From NCBI RefSeq assembly GCF_003202235.1, contig NZ_MASU01000005.1, positions 496,001-560,000 on the forward strand: DNA of 64,000 nucleotides. The letters are read 5' to 3'. A program made the translations under genes and the position numbers. This document shows positions 40,556 to 48,884 of this stretch, piece after piece. The first letter of the stretch is position 1. Every line of letters starts with the position of its first letter. A model generated the notes under the pieces. That model worked only from the letters and a program-made list of their open reading frames with translations, searched no databases and was not told the origin of the DNA. The stretch comes from Prauserella flavalba. Its GTDB lineage: Bacteria; Actinomycetota; Actinomycetes; Mycobacteriales; Pseudonocardiaceae.

Positions 40556-41905
40556 TCACGCGAGGAACCCCGGCAGCGGACGGGGATCCGGGCTCGGCGC
40601 CCACCGCCCTTCGTTCTCGGCGTAGGTCCAGCGCGGGCCGCGGCCGGTGATCTCGCGCAGCGCGGTGACGAGCCGGCCGACGTGCTCGCGGGTCGTGCCG
40701 AGCCCGATGCTGACCCGCACGGCCTGCCCGCCCTCGCCGCCCGCGGCCGTGATGAGCCGGCGGGTGGCGATGTGCGCGCAGAACGCGCCGTCCCGCACGC
40801 CGATGCCGTACTCGGCCGACAGGACGGCCGCGAGCAGCCCGGGGGACAGGCCGTCGATGACGAAGGAGACCGTGCCCACCCGGTCGCCGTCGTCGTCGAA
40901 CAGCCGCAGCACGCGCAGGCCCGGCACCGAGGCGAGCCCGCGATCGAGCCGCGCGAGCAGGTCCGCCTCGTGTGCCTCGATGCGCTCGCGCCCGGAGGCG
41001 ACCTCCGTGCAGGCGACGCCGAGCGCGTGCGCGCCGACGGTGTTCGGGGAACCGGCCTCGTGCCGTTCGGGCCCGGTGTTCCAGACCACGCCGAGTCCGT
41101 CGTCGTGCCGGGCCACGAGCTTGCTGGCGCCGCCACCGGAGAGGTACGGCTCCGCCGCCCGCAACCAGTCGGCCCTGCCGACGAGCGCGCCAGCCCCGAA
41201 GGGCGCGTAGAGCTTGTGCCCGGAGAGCGCGACGTAGTCGGCGTCGAGTTCGCGCAGCGACACGGCGCGGTGGGGCGCGAGCTGGGCGGCATCGACGGCG
41301 ATGCGGGCTCCGGCGGCGTGCGCGACCCTTGCCAGCTCGGCGATCGGCAGCACCTCACCGGTCACATTGGACGCACCGGTGACCACGACCAGCCGGGGTC
41401 CCTCGGGGCAGCGGCCCAGCGTCTCGGCGAGCGCGCGCACGGCCTCGTGCCGGGTTCGCGGGGCGGGCACGCGGTACACGTGCCTGCCCCGCCACGGCAG
41501 CAGTGCGGCGTGGTGCTCGGTGTCGAACAGGACGACGGCCGTGCCCTTCGGGACGGCGCGGGCGAGCAGGTTGAGCGCGTCGGTGGTGTTGCGCGTGAGG
41601 ATCACCGTGTCGGACGACCGCGCGCCGACGAACGCGCCGACGGCCCGCCTGGCGCGTTCGTAGACCTTTGTGGACACCTGTGAGGCGAACCCGGCGCCCC
41701 GGTGGACGCTGGCGTACCACGGCAGGAACTCGTCGACGGCCCTGCGCACGGCGGAAAGGCACGGTGCGCTGGCGGCGTGGTCGAGGTTCGCGTAGCCGAT
41801 CTCGCCGCCGGTCACCAGTGGCACGCGCAGGTCGTCTCCCGCGGTGCCGGGCACGGCAGGCGGGATGACGGTGGTGAGGGCAGGGGATGCGAACGTGACG
41901 GACAT
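40556..41905 (-). CDS. Class V aminotransferase (cysteine desulfurase-like), SAM-IV controlled
   Basis: 449-residue PLP enzyme of the class V/NifS-SufS group. PLP lysine in YVALSGHKLYAPFGAGAL, substrate or phosphate contacts TRNTTDALNLLAR, VVTGASNVTGEVLPI and DAAQLAPH. The cysteine in GIGVRDGAFCAHIATRRLI may be the sulfur-carrying residue, though the loop differs from true SufS. A SAM-IV riboswitch precedes the gene, tying it to sulfur amino acid metabolism: it should be turned down when S-adenosylmethionine is abundant. GGAGG is just upstream of ATG 41905. Confidence 0.88.
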   Translation of the reverse strand: MSVTFASPALTTVIPPAVPGTAGDDLRVPLVTGGEIGYANLDHAASAPCLSAVRRAVDEFLPWYASVHRGAGFASQVSTKVYERARRAVGAFVGARSSDTVILTRNTTDALNLLARAVPKGTAVVLFDTEHHAALLPWRGRHVYRVPAPRTRHEAVRALAETLGRCPEGPRLVVVTGASNVTGEVLPIAELARVAHAAGARIAVDAAQLAPHRAVSLRELDADYVALSGHKLYAPFGAGALVGRADWLRAAEPYLSGGGASKLVARHDDGLGVVWNTGPERHEAGSPNTVGAHALGVACTEVASGRERIEAHEADLLARLDRGLASVPGLRVLRLFDDDGDRVGTVSFVIDGLSPGLLAAVLSAEYGIGVRDGAFCAHIATRRLITAAGGEGGQAVRVSIGLGTTREHVGRLVTALREITGRGPRWTYAENEGRWAPSPDPRPLPGFLA

Positions 41906-41940
41906 GTGGCCTCCTCGGTGGGTCCTGGGACCCGGTGAGG

Positions 41941-42052
41941 GGCCCGCGCTTGCCCGCCTGTTCCGGCGAGCCAGGTCGTCACCCGGGGCACCCCACCACG
42001 GTCGGAGGGTTGCCGGCCAGCAAGCCGGGGCTTGACGCTGGCGCTCATGACC
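41941..42052 (-). ncRNA. SAM-IV riboswitch
   Basis: On the minus strand the leader reads GGTCATGAGCGCCAGCGTCA, followed by the CCCGGCTTGCTGGCCGG hairpin, GCAACCCTCC, GGTGGGGTGCCCCGGGTGA, closing GACC, a second hairpin and a final GCAAGCGCGGGCC that can form the pseudoknot. This is the SAM-IV consensus of actinobacteria almost base for base. It ends 35 bases before the class V aminotransferase start. Confidence 0.93.
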
Positions 42053-42114
42053 TAGCCGAGACGGTACCTCACGGCGCGGCCCCGGCGCGAGGGGTATTCG
42101 TGGCCGACCGCGAG

Positions 42115-42134
42115 TATAATGAAAACCGTTGTCA
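42115..42134 (+). promoter_or_regulatory. rpmJ2 promoter -10 with overlapping Zur-type box
   Basis: TATAAT at 42115-42120 is a perfect -10 element. Overlapping its last base, TGAAAACCGTTGTCA at 42120-42134 matches the actinobacterial Zur box form (TGAAAA...TTTTCA) with imperfect dyad symmetry. A repressor bound here would cover the transcription start. Confidence 0.78.
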
Positions 42135-42157
42135 ACAAGGAAGGGAAGGGAGTGGCC

Positions 42158-42280
42158 GTGAAGGTCCGGAAGTCGTTGCGCTCGCTGAAGAACAAGCCGG
42201 GGGCGCAAGTGGTGCGCCGCCACGGCAAGGTGTTCGTCCTCAACAAGCGCGACCCGCGCTACAAGGCCCGTCAGGGCTGA
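42158..42280 (+). CDS. rpmJ2: 50S ribosomal protein L36, zinc-independent paralogue
   Basis: 40-residue L36 type [16 protein letters not shown] then [23 protein letters not shown]. The four zinc ligands of the classical L36 (three Cys and one His) are absent, so this is the C-minus form that replaces the zinc protein on ribosomes under zinc shortage. The GTG 42158 gives the family N-terminus; a GTG six bases earlier is also possible. A purine-rich AAGGGAAGGGAG stretch precedes it. The Zur-type box in its promoter fits zinc control. Confidence 0.95.
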   Translation: MKVRKSLRSLKNKPGAQVVRRHGKVFVLNKRDPRYKARQG

Positions 42281-42286
42281 CGCGGC

Positions 42287-43090
42287 TCAGGCAGGCAGGC
42301 GCACGCCCGCGAGCTGGGTCGCCTGGGCCACCAGCCGGTCCTTGCTGTCCCACGCCTCGGCGATCTCGTCCATCCGGTCGCCAGCGACCACGCCCGCCCG
42401 CATCCGCACGCGCACGGGGCCCGGGGCGGGCGGCCGCCGCAGGTAGGCGCTGAACTGCAGGGTCGGCGCCCACCCCGGGATGCCGAGGTCGTATGACACC
42501 GGCGGCACGGGATCGAGCGCCACCAGGAGGCTCAGCGGGTCCCAGTCGGAGCCGTCGGCGAGCCGCTGCCAGCCGGAGATCTCGCCCCGGCGCGACGGCG
42601 TTCCACCGAGGAAGCCGAGTGGGCGCGGGTCGAGCCGCTGCTCCACCACGTCCATGAGGTCCACCCGGAAGCCGGCGCCGGGCGCCTCGGCAGGGACGCG
42701 CACGCACTCGTGCTCCGGTGGGAGGTCCGCGGGCGTGACGCCCGACCAGTACGGCTCGTCGTCGGCGAGCGGGCCGAGCGTGAGCAGTGCCTCGGCGCAC
42801 GGGGTGCCGTCCTGGTCGAGTCGCACGCGCGACTGGGTCAGTCCGTTGCCCGCGCGCAGCACCTCCACCGACACCTGCGCCGGGCCGGCCTGCGGCGGCA
42901 CGGCGAACGACGCGCTCACCGCGTGCGGGTGTGCGTGTGGCCCGACCTCCGTGGCGGCCCTCGCCATCGCGGCCAGCAGGTAGCCGCCGTGCATCCGGCC
43001 GCCGACCGTCCACTGGGGATCGAGGTCCACGGTGAACACGTCGGCGCCAGGCCCGCGCGTGAGCGCCGTGGCCTCCTGGAAGTTGCCCAT
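42287..43090 (-). CDS. Acyl-CoA thioesterase-family protein
   Basis: 267-residue protein with two hot-dog halves. The first contains WTVGGRMHGGYLLAAMARAA, with the HGG turn of thioesterases, and the second contains AYLRRPPAPGPVRVRMRAGVVAGDRMDEIAEAWDSKDRLVAQATQLAG (the helix-strand ending of the fold, with the conserved DxxGRLVA-like stretch). It should cleave acyl-CoA thioesters in the cytoplasm. The gene is divergent from a TetR regulator and separated from it by two palindromic operators, so fatty acyl or a related compound may be the inducer. Confidence 0.88.
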   Translation of the reverse strand: MGNFQEATALTRGPGADVFTVDLDPQWTVGGRMHGGYLLAAMARAATEVGPHAHPHAVSASFAVPPQAGPAQVSVEVLRAGNGLTQSRVRLDQDGTPCAEALLTLGPLADDEPYWSGVTPADLPPEHECVRVPAEAPGAGFRVDLMDVVEQRLDPRPLGFLGGTPSRRGEISGWQRLADGSDWDPLSLLVALDPVPPVSYDLGIPGWAPTLQFSAYLRRPPAPGPVRVRMRAGVVAGDRMDEIAEAWDSKDRLVAQATQLAGVRLPA

Positions 43091-43099
43091 GCGCTCAGA

Positions 43100-43126
43100 T
43101 TGACAGCGTCAAGTTGACGGTGTCAA
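43100..43126. promoter_or_regulatory. Tandem TetR operators
   Basis: Two 13-bp palindromes, TTGACAGCGTCAA (43100-43112) and TTGACGGTGTCAA (43114-43126), each TTGAC-N3-GTCAA and 14 bp apart, in the 59-bp gap between the divergent thioesterase and TetR genes. A standard layout for autoregulation plus control of the neighbour. Confidence 0.85.
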
Positions 43127-43149
43127 GTCGGCTCTGTCACGCTGGAGCG

Positions 43150-43845
43150 ATGAGGTCGACGCGCTCGCGCGCACGCCCTGGCGAGGGTGAGAAGCTGCGC
43201 GAGGAGATCCTGCTCGCGGCCGAGGCGCTGCTCGTCGAGACCGGCTCCGACGGGGCGCTCACCCTGCGCGCGGTCGCCGCGCGCGCGGGGGTCACGACGC
43301 CGTCGGTCTACCTGCACTTCGCGAACAGGGACGACCTGCTCGAAGCGGTGTGCCTGCGGTCGTGGGGCGAGCTGGAGCGCCGGATGCGGGAGCACGCCGA
43401 GGGCGTCGACGACCCGCTGCGCGTGCTGGGCCGCTGCGGTCGCGGCTACGCCACGTTCGCCCTCGAGCACCCGGTGCAGTACCGCGTGCTCCTGATGCGG
43501 CCCTCCGCCCACCGGTCGCCGGGTGCGCGGGCGTGCTTCCGCTACGTCACCGAGGCCGCCGCGGCCTGTGTGTCGGCCGGGATCATGCGTGGCCGCCCCG
43601 AGTCACTCGCCGTGGGGCTCTGGTCGGCGCTGCACGGACTGGTGAGCCTGCTGATCGCGCAGCCGGAGTTCGACTGGCCGGACGACCTCGACACGCTGAT
43701 CGACAACGTGGTGCGCATGGCCGGTTTCGGCACGGTCCTGGCCTCCCGCATCCCGCGCGAGGCGACCCCGGCCAGCGCCCAGCTCGCCGAGGGGCTCGAC
43801 GCACTCACCGCGAGCTGGCCGGAGCGGGATCAACCGCGCCGGTAG
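43150..43845 (+). CDS. TetR-family regulator
   Basis: 231-residue TetR. The helix-turn-helix is at about 15-65 (EEILLAAEALLVETGSDGALTLRAVAARAGVTTPSVYLHFANRDDLLEAV) and the ligand domain has the WHG-type end (GLWSALHGLVSLLIAQPEFDWPDDLDTLIDNVVRMAGFG). It is divergent from the thioesterase, with twin operators between. The 3' end overlaps the convergent DHFR-like gene by 16 bases. ATG 43150 has GGAG in front. Confidence 0.92.
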   Translation: MRSTRSRARPGEGEKLREEILLAAEALLVETGSDGALTLRAVAARAGVTTPSVYLHFANRDDLLEAVCLRSWGELERRMREHAEGVDDPLRVLGRCGRGYATFALEHPVQYRVLLMRPSAHRSPGARACFRYVTEAAAACVSAGIMRGRPESLAVGLWSALHGLVSLLIAQPEFDWPDDLDTLIDNVVRMAGFGTVLASRIPREATPASAQLAEGLDALTASWPERDQPRR

Positions 43846-44423
43846 TGCAGGCACACCGCTCCGTGCGCGAGCGTTGCACTGCTCGCGAGCGTCCAGCCGG
43901 ACGCGGGCAGTCCTTCGGGCAGCAGCCGCAGCCCACCACCCAGCAGGGCCGGCACGACGGCGAAACGCAGGTCGTCGATCAGGTCGGCCTTCAGCAGCGT
44001 CTGGATCACGCTCGCGCTGTTGAGCACCATGATGGCGCCGCCGTCCGAGGCCTTCAGCGCGGCGACCTCGCGCTCCGGCTCGCGTGCGACCCGGGAGTTC
44101 CGCCAGCCCGCGCTCTCCAGCGTGCGGGAGAACACCACCTTCTCCACGGCCTCCAGCCAGCGGCCCAGTTCACGAGTGCGCGCGTCGGTCGCGGGGTCCC
44201 GCGTGATCGCGGGCCACACCGAGGCGAACCCCTCGTAGTTGGTGCGGCCCAGCAGCGCGGTGTCCACCCCGCGCCACACGCCCTCGAAGTACTCTGCCGT
44301 CTCCTGGCGTCCGGCGTGCCGGTACAGCCACGTGTCGTGGGCCGGCCCCTCCGGTCCGCTGGTGTAGCCGTCGATCGAGATGCTCGCCCAGGCGATCACG
44401 CGGCGGCCTGCGGTGTCGGTCAT
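43830..44423 (-). CDS. Dihydrofolate reductase/RibD C-terminal-family protein
   Basis: 197-residue protein with the RibD C-terminal fold: RRVIAWASISIDGYTSGPEG at the start, LLGRTNYEGFASVWP, and IMVLNSASVIQTLLKADLIDDLRFAVVPALLGGGLRLLPEG. It lacks the residues needed for true DHFR activity as far as visible, and family members mostly have unknown roles. It ends convergently with the TetR gene. No clear partner. Confidence 0.85.
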   Translation of the reverse strand: MTDTAGRRVIAWASISIDGYTSGPEGPAHDTWLYRHAGRQETAEYFEGVWRGVDTALLGRTNYEGFASVWPAITRDPATDARTRELGRWLEAVEKVVFSRTLESAGWRNSRVAREPEREVAALKASDGGAIMVLNSASVIQTLLKADLIDDLRFAVVPALLGGGLRLLPEGLPASGWTLASSATLAHGAVCLHYRRG

Positions 44424-44516
44424 GGCGGTCTCCTCCGCTCGGTGGCCGCGCCCGTATCGCGACCCTCACGTGGAGCGTCGAAGACGGCGCGTCTCGATCG
44501 ACACCCGGCGGAGAAA

Positions 44517-45485
44517 TCAGGAACCGGCGACCTCCGGGACCGGGGTCACGAGCCTGCCCTCGGTCAGGAACGTGTGGAGGTTGCGGAAGGTCAGCTCGCC
44601 CATGGCCTCGCGCGTCTCGCGGGTCGCGCTCGCGATGTGCGGCAGCAGCAGCACGCTGTCCAGTTCGAGCAGCGGTGCCGGGACATTCGGCTCGTCGGCG
44701 AACACGTCGAGTGCGGCGCCCGCGATCCGGCCCTCGGTGAGCGCCGACACGAGCGCGGGTTCGTCGACCACGCTGCCGCGCGCGATGTTGACGAGGTAGC
44801 CGTCGGGCCCGAGTGCGGCGAGCACGTCGGCCCCGACGAGCCCGCGCGTCGCCGCGCCGCCCGACGTGGCGATCACGAGCACGTCGGCACCCTCGGCCAG
44901 TTCCACGGGTGAGGCCGCGTAGCGGTACGGCACACCCTCCACCGGGTTGCGCGAGTGGTAGCTCAGCTCGGCGTCGAAGCCCTCCAGCCTGCGTGCGATG
45001 GCGCGGCCGATCCGGCCGAGCCCCAGGATGCCGACGCGCTTGCCGCTCACCTTCGTCGAGAGCGGGTAGCCGCCCGGGGTCCACTCGCCCCGCCGGACGT
45101 ACCGGTCGGCGGCGGCGAGCCTGCGCAGCACGTCGATCAGCGCGCCCACCGCGAGGTCGGCGACGCAGTCGGTGAGCACGTCGGGGGTGTTGCTGACGTC
45201 GATGCCGCGCGCACGGGCCCTGGCCACGTCGGTGGTCTCGTAGCCGACTCCGAAGTGGACGATCGCGCGGAGCTTGGGCAGTGCGTCCATCAGCTCGTCG
45301 CTGACGCCCACCCGCGCGCTCGTCACGGCGGCCACCACCTCGTGCCCGTGCTCGGCGAGATAGGCGGCCGGGTCGGGCTGCTCGGCGAGGCGCACGGTGT
45401 CGTGGTGCGTGGCCAGAGCCTGCTCCAGCGACTCCAGCAGCGGGCACACCTGCAGGACCACGCCCTGCGGGGCGGACTGGGTCAT
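44517..45485 (-). CDS. D-isomer 2-hydroxyacid dehydrogenase (copy 1)
   Basis: 322-residue NAD-dependent 2-hydroxyacid dehydrogenase. Rossmann motif GILGLGRIGRAIARRL, catalytic arginine in LVNIARGSVVDEPALVSAL, glutamate in FADEPNVPAPLLEL and histidine in LLLPHIASATRETREA. Substrates of this family include glyoxylate, hydroxypyruvate and tartronate-type acids. It is 17 bases downstream of the glucarate dehydratase gene, in the same order as a second dehydratase/dehydrogenase pair at 55.6-57.9 kb. Confidence 0.92.
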   Translation of the reverse strand: MTQSAPQGVVLQVCPLLESLEQALATHHDTVRLAEQPDPAAYLAEHGHEVVAAVTSARVGVSDELMDALPKLRAIVHFGVGYETTDVARARARGIDVSNTPDVLTDCVADLAVGALIDVLRRLAAADRYVRRGEWTPGGYPLSTKVSGKRVGILGLGRIGRAIARRLEGFDAELSYHSRNPVEGVPYRYAASPVELAEGADVLVIATSGGAATRGLVGADVLAALGPDGYLVNIARGSVVDEPALVSALTEGRIAGAALDVFADEPNVPAPLLELDSVLLLPHIASATRETREAMGELTFRNLHTFLTEGRLVTPVPEVAGS

Positions 45486-45502
45486 CGAAACTCCTGCCGT
45501 GT

Positions 45503-46834
45503 TCAGTCGCGGTCGAGTGCGGGCCGCTTCGGGTCGAAGCTCCAGCCGTTGACGAGATACCGCATGGCCGCCGCGTCGTCGCGGGCACCGAGGCCCTCGC
45601 GCAGGTACAGCTCGTGGGCGGCCTCCACCTGCTCCGGATCCAGCTCCACACCGAGGCCGGGGCGATCCGGCACGGTCAGCTGGCCGTCGGTGAGCGGATA
45701 CGGCTCCTTGGTGAGGCGCTGGCCGTCCTGCCAGATCCAGTGCGTGTCGATCGCGGTGATCTCGCCGGGCGCCGCAGCGGCCACGTGGGTGAACATCGCC
45801 AGCGACACGTCGAAGTGGTTGTTGGAGTGCGAGCCCCACGTCAGCCCCCACGCGTCGCACAGCTGCGCCACGCGCACCGAGCCGCTCATCGTCCAGAAAT
45901 GCGGGTCCGCCAAGGGGATGTCGACGGCGTGCTCGCGCACCGCGTGGCCGAGCTGGCGCCAGTCCGTGGCGACCATGTTGGTGGCGGTGCGCAGGCCCGT
46001 GGCGCGGCGGAACTCGGCGAGCACCTCGCGTCCGGAATAACCGTCCTCCGCGCCGCACGGGTCCTCGGCGTAGGCGAGGACGTCGCGCAGCCTCCTGCCG
46101 CGCGCGATGGCGTCGGAGAGCAGCCAGCCGCCGTTGGGGTCGAGGGTCACGTTGACGCCGGGGAAGTGCTCGGCGAGCGCGGTGATCACCTCCACCTCCT
46201 CGTCGCCGGGCAGCACGCCGCCCTTGAGCTTGAAGTCGGTGAAGCCGTAGCGGGCACTGGCGGCCTCGGCGAGCGCGATCACGGAGTTCGCGTCGAGCGC
46301 CTCCTCGTCGCGCAGCCGGAACCACTCGTCGCCGCTGTCGTCGCCGTGGCGGTAGTCCAGATCGGTGCGCTCCCGGTCGCCGACGAAGAACAGGTAGCCG
46401 AGCGCGGGCACGCGGTCGCGCTGCTTGCCGTCGCCGAGCAAGGCGGCGACGGGCTGGTCCAGCAACTGGCCGAGCAGGTCGAGTAGCGCCGACTCGATGG
46501 CGGTGCACACGTGCACGGTCACGCGCAGGTCGAACGTCTGCTGGCCGCGCCCGCCCGCGTCGCGGCTCGCGAAGCGCTCCCGGACGGCGGCGAGGACCGC
46601 GTGGTGGTCGCCGACGCGCGCACCCTGGACGAGGTCCTTGGCCTCCTCCAGTGTCGTGGTGATCGCGGGCCCGCCCGGCACCTCGCCGACCCCGGTGCGG
46701 CCATCGGAGTCGGTGAGGATCAGCAGGTTGCGGGTGAAGAACGGACCGTGCGCGCCGCTGAGGTTGAGCAGCATGCTGTCGCGGCCCGCCACGGGGACGA
46801 CGCGGTAGCCGGTGATGACGGGGACGGTGCTCAT
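45503..46834 (-). CDS. gudD: Glucarate dehydratase
   Basis: 443-residue enolase-superfamily enzyme that dehydrates D-glucarate (or L-idarate) to 5-dehydro-4-deoxyglucarate. The length and pattern match Gud[23 protein letters not shown], the KxK acid/base pair in [31 protein letters not shown] metal site, [15 protein letters not shown], and the histidine in [22 protein letters not shown]. The next enzyme of the pathway is encoded just upstream and coupled by ATGA, which confirms the assignment. Confidence 0.93.
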   Translation of the reverse strand: MSTVPVITGYRVVPVAGRDSMLLNLSGAHGPFFTRNLLILTDSDGRTGVGEVPGGPAITTTLEEAKDLVQGARVGDHHAVLAAVRERFASRDAGGRGQQTFDLRVTVHVCTAIESALLDLLGQLLDQPVAALLGDGKQRDRVPALGYLFFVGDRERTDLDYRHGDDSGDEWFRLRDEEALDANSVIALAEAASARYGFTDFKLKGGVLPGDEEVEVITALAEHFPGVNVTLDPNGGWLLSDAIARGRRLRDVLAYAEDPCGAEDGYSGREVLAEFRRATGLRTATNMVATDWRQLGHAVREHAVDIPLADPHFWTMSGSVRVAQLCDAWGLTWGSHSNNHFDVSLAMFTHVAAAAPGEITAIDTHWIWQDGQRLTKEPYPLTDGQLTVPDRPGLGVELDPEQVEAAHELYLREGLGARDDAAAMRYLVNGWSFDPKRPALDRD

Positions 46835-47751
46835 GCGCGGTTCACCTTGTCGACGAGTGCGGTCAGCTCACCGAGCTCGGTGCCGGTGAGGTCGGTCAGC
46901 GGGGGCCGGACGGGTCCCGGGTCCCGTCCTACCGCACGCAGGCCCGCCTTGACGATCGACACCGCGTAGCCCGCCTTGCGGTTGCGGATGTCCAGATACG
47001 GCAGGACGAACTCGGAGAGCTTGCGGTAGACGGCCGCCGTGTCGTGCTCGCGCACGGCGGTGTAGAAGCCGAGGGCGAACTCGGGCAGGAAGTTGAAGAT
47101 GGCCGACGAGTACGTGGTCACGCCCATCTCCAGGTACGGCAGCGCGTAGGTCTCGGCCGTCGGCAGCCCGCCGATCGACAGCAGCCGCTCGCCCAGCCCC
47201 GCGTGGATGCGGGTCATCAGGTCGACGTCGCCGACGCCGTCCTTGAAGCCGACGAGGTTCGGGCAGGTGTCGGTGAGCTCCCGCACGGCGTCGAAGCCGA
47301 AGCGGGCGTTGGCGCGGTGGTAGACGATCACGCCCAGCCCGGTCGCCGCGCACACCGCGCGGACGTGGGCGACGAGGCCCTCCTGGGACAGTTCGGTGAG
47401 GTACGGCGGGAGCAGGAACACGCCGGAGGCTCCGGCGGCCTCGGCGTCGCGCGCCATCTCGACGGCCTGCGCCGTGCCGTAGCCGGCGGGGGCGACCACG
47501 GGCTTGGCCCCGGCGGTCGCGGCGACGGCCGCGCGCACGACGGTGGCGACCTCGGCGGGGGTGAGGGAGAAGAACTCGCCGGTGCCGCCCGCGGCGAACA
47601 CCCCGGACGAGCCGAAGGGCGCCTGCCACGCGAGGTGCTCGCGGTAGCCGTCCTCGTCGAAGGTCAGGTCCGGCCGCGCGTGCGTGACGGGGAAGGACAA
47701 CAGTCCCGCACCGAGCGTGGTCCTCAGGTCCTCGGGGCTGAACGGCGTCAT
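46831..47751 (-). CDS. kdgD: 5-dehydro-4-deoxyglucarate dehydratase
   Basis: 306-residue member of the DHDPS/NAL family that decarboxylates and dehydrates 5-dehydro-4-deoxyglucarate to 2,5-dioxopentanoate. The Schiff-base lysine is in [15 protein letters not shown], the catalytic tyrosine in [11 protein letters not shown], and [19 protein letters not shown] is the GTGE substrate loop. The following enzyme (dioxopentanoate dehydrogenase) is not in the window. It is divergent from a LysR gene that should regulate it. Confidence 0.92.
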   Translation of the reverse strand: MTPFSPEDLRTTLGAGLLSFPVTHARPDLTFDEDGYREHLAWQAPFGSSGVFAAGGTGEFFSLTPAEVATVVRAAVAATAGAKPVVAPAGYGTAQAVEMARDAEAAGASGVFLLPPYLTELSQEGLVAHVRAVCAATGLGVIVYHRANARFGFDAVRELTDTCPNLVGFKDGVGDVDLMTRIHAGLGERLLSIGGLPTAETYALPYLEMGVTTYSSAIFNFLPEFALGFYTAVREHDTAAVYRKLSEFVLPYLDIRNRKAGYAVSIVKAGLRAVGRDPGPVRPPLTDLTGTELGELTALVDKVNRA

Positions 47752-47795
47752 GGCGGCTCCAGTGTCGTGAAAGGTTGCCCGAAGCCTAGAACCTG

Positions 47796-47837
47796 CGGTG
47801 ATACCGGTCTAACGCCAAGATCGCATCGGTTGATACC
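47796..47837. promoter_or_regulatory. Candidate LysR binding region between kdgD and the LysR gene
   Basis: CGGTGATACCG at 47796-47806 is a symmetric element, and CGGTTGATACC at 47827-47837 is a related half; they are about three helical turns apart, which suits a LysR tetramer. No footprint evidence. Confidence 0.5.
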
Positions 47838-47845
47838 TTCCGGGC

Positions 47846-48751
47846 ATGACAAGCCCCGCCCGGTTCACGCTGGAGCAGCTGCGCGGATTCGTCGCGGTCG
47901 CCGAGGAAGCGCATTTCGGCCGGGCGGCGGCCCGGCTGCGGATCACGCAGCCGCCGCTGAGCAGGCAGGTGCAGAAGCTCGAACGGTCGCTGGAGGTCGA
48001 GCTGCTGGTCCGCACGCCGAGGGCGGTGCTGCTGACGCCGGCGGGGGAGGCGTTCCTGCCGGAGGCGCGGCGGATGCTGAGCCTCGCCGACGCCGCGCCC
48101 GCCGCGGCGCGCAACGCCGCGCTCGGCACGGCGGGCAGGCTGCGGGTCGGCTTCACGGCGATCTCCGCGCTCACCGTGCTGGGGACGTGGATCCGGGTGA
48201 TCGGTGAGGAACTGCCCGAGGTGGAGCTGACGCTGACCGAGCTGGTGACCCGCGAGCAGATCGACGCGCTGCTGGCGGGGGAGATCCACGTCGGCCTGGC
48301 GCGTGGCGTCCCCGCCTCGGAGCTGCTCAGCGCGCGGCGGGTGCACGTGGAGAGCCTCGTGCTCGCCTGCCCGCGCGGGCACGCGCTCACCACGCTGGGC
48401 AGGCCGCCGTCGCTGGCCGAGATCGCCGCGCACGAGATCGTCACCTACGCCCCGGTCGCGGCCCGCTACCTGCACGAACTCGTGATCAGCGCGTTCCACG
48501 GCGTCGGCGCGCAGCCGCGCTACGTGCAGCAGGTCGGCCAGGTGCACAGCCTGCTCGCGCTGGTCGACGCAGGGCTCGGGGTGGGCCTCGTGCCGCGGTC
48601 GGCGTCGGCGCTGCACCTGCCCAACCTGACGTTCACCGAGGTGGAGGGCCTGCGCCCGGACGTGGTGGAGACCCATTGTGTGTGGCGAACCGGGCACGAC
48701 AACCCCGCGCTGGACGCGCTGCTGCGGCTCACGCTGCCACCCGCCCCTTGA
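47846..48751 (+). CDS. LysR-family regulator of glucarate genes
   Basis: 301-residue LysR protein. The helix-turn-helix (LEQLRGFVAVAEEAHFGRAAARLRITQPPLSRQVQKLERSLEVELLVRTPRAVLLTPAGEAFL) is at residues 8-70, followed by the two-lobe effector domain (RLRVGFTAISALTVLGTWIRVIGEELPEVELTLTELVTREQIDALLAGEIHVGLARG). Divergent to kdgD by 94 bases, so most likely the activator of the glucarate operon. Confidence 0.92.
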   Translation: MTSPARFTLEQLRGFVAVAEEAHFGRAAARLRITQPPLSRQVQKLERSLEVELLVRTPRAVLLTPAGEAFLPEARRMLSLADAAPAAARNAALGTAGRLRVGFTAISALTVLGTWIRVIGEELPEVELTLTELVTREQIDALLAGEIHVGLARGVPASELLSARRVHVESLVLACPRGHALTTLGRPPSLAEIAAHEIVTYAPVAARYLHELVISAFHGVGAQPRYVQQVGQVHSLLALVDAGLGVGLVPRSASALHLPNLTFTEVEGLRPDVVETHCVWRTGHDNPALDALLRLTLPPAP

Positions 48752-48884
48752 CGGTTCGGGGCCTCAGCCTTACCGTCCTGTCTACACATGAAGACCGGCG
48801 TCGCATTTATAGACACTGTCTCGCAATGAATGCGCCTCCGGTCCCCGCCGTGCCCATCCCACCCACACACCTCCCGGAGAGACG

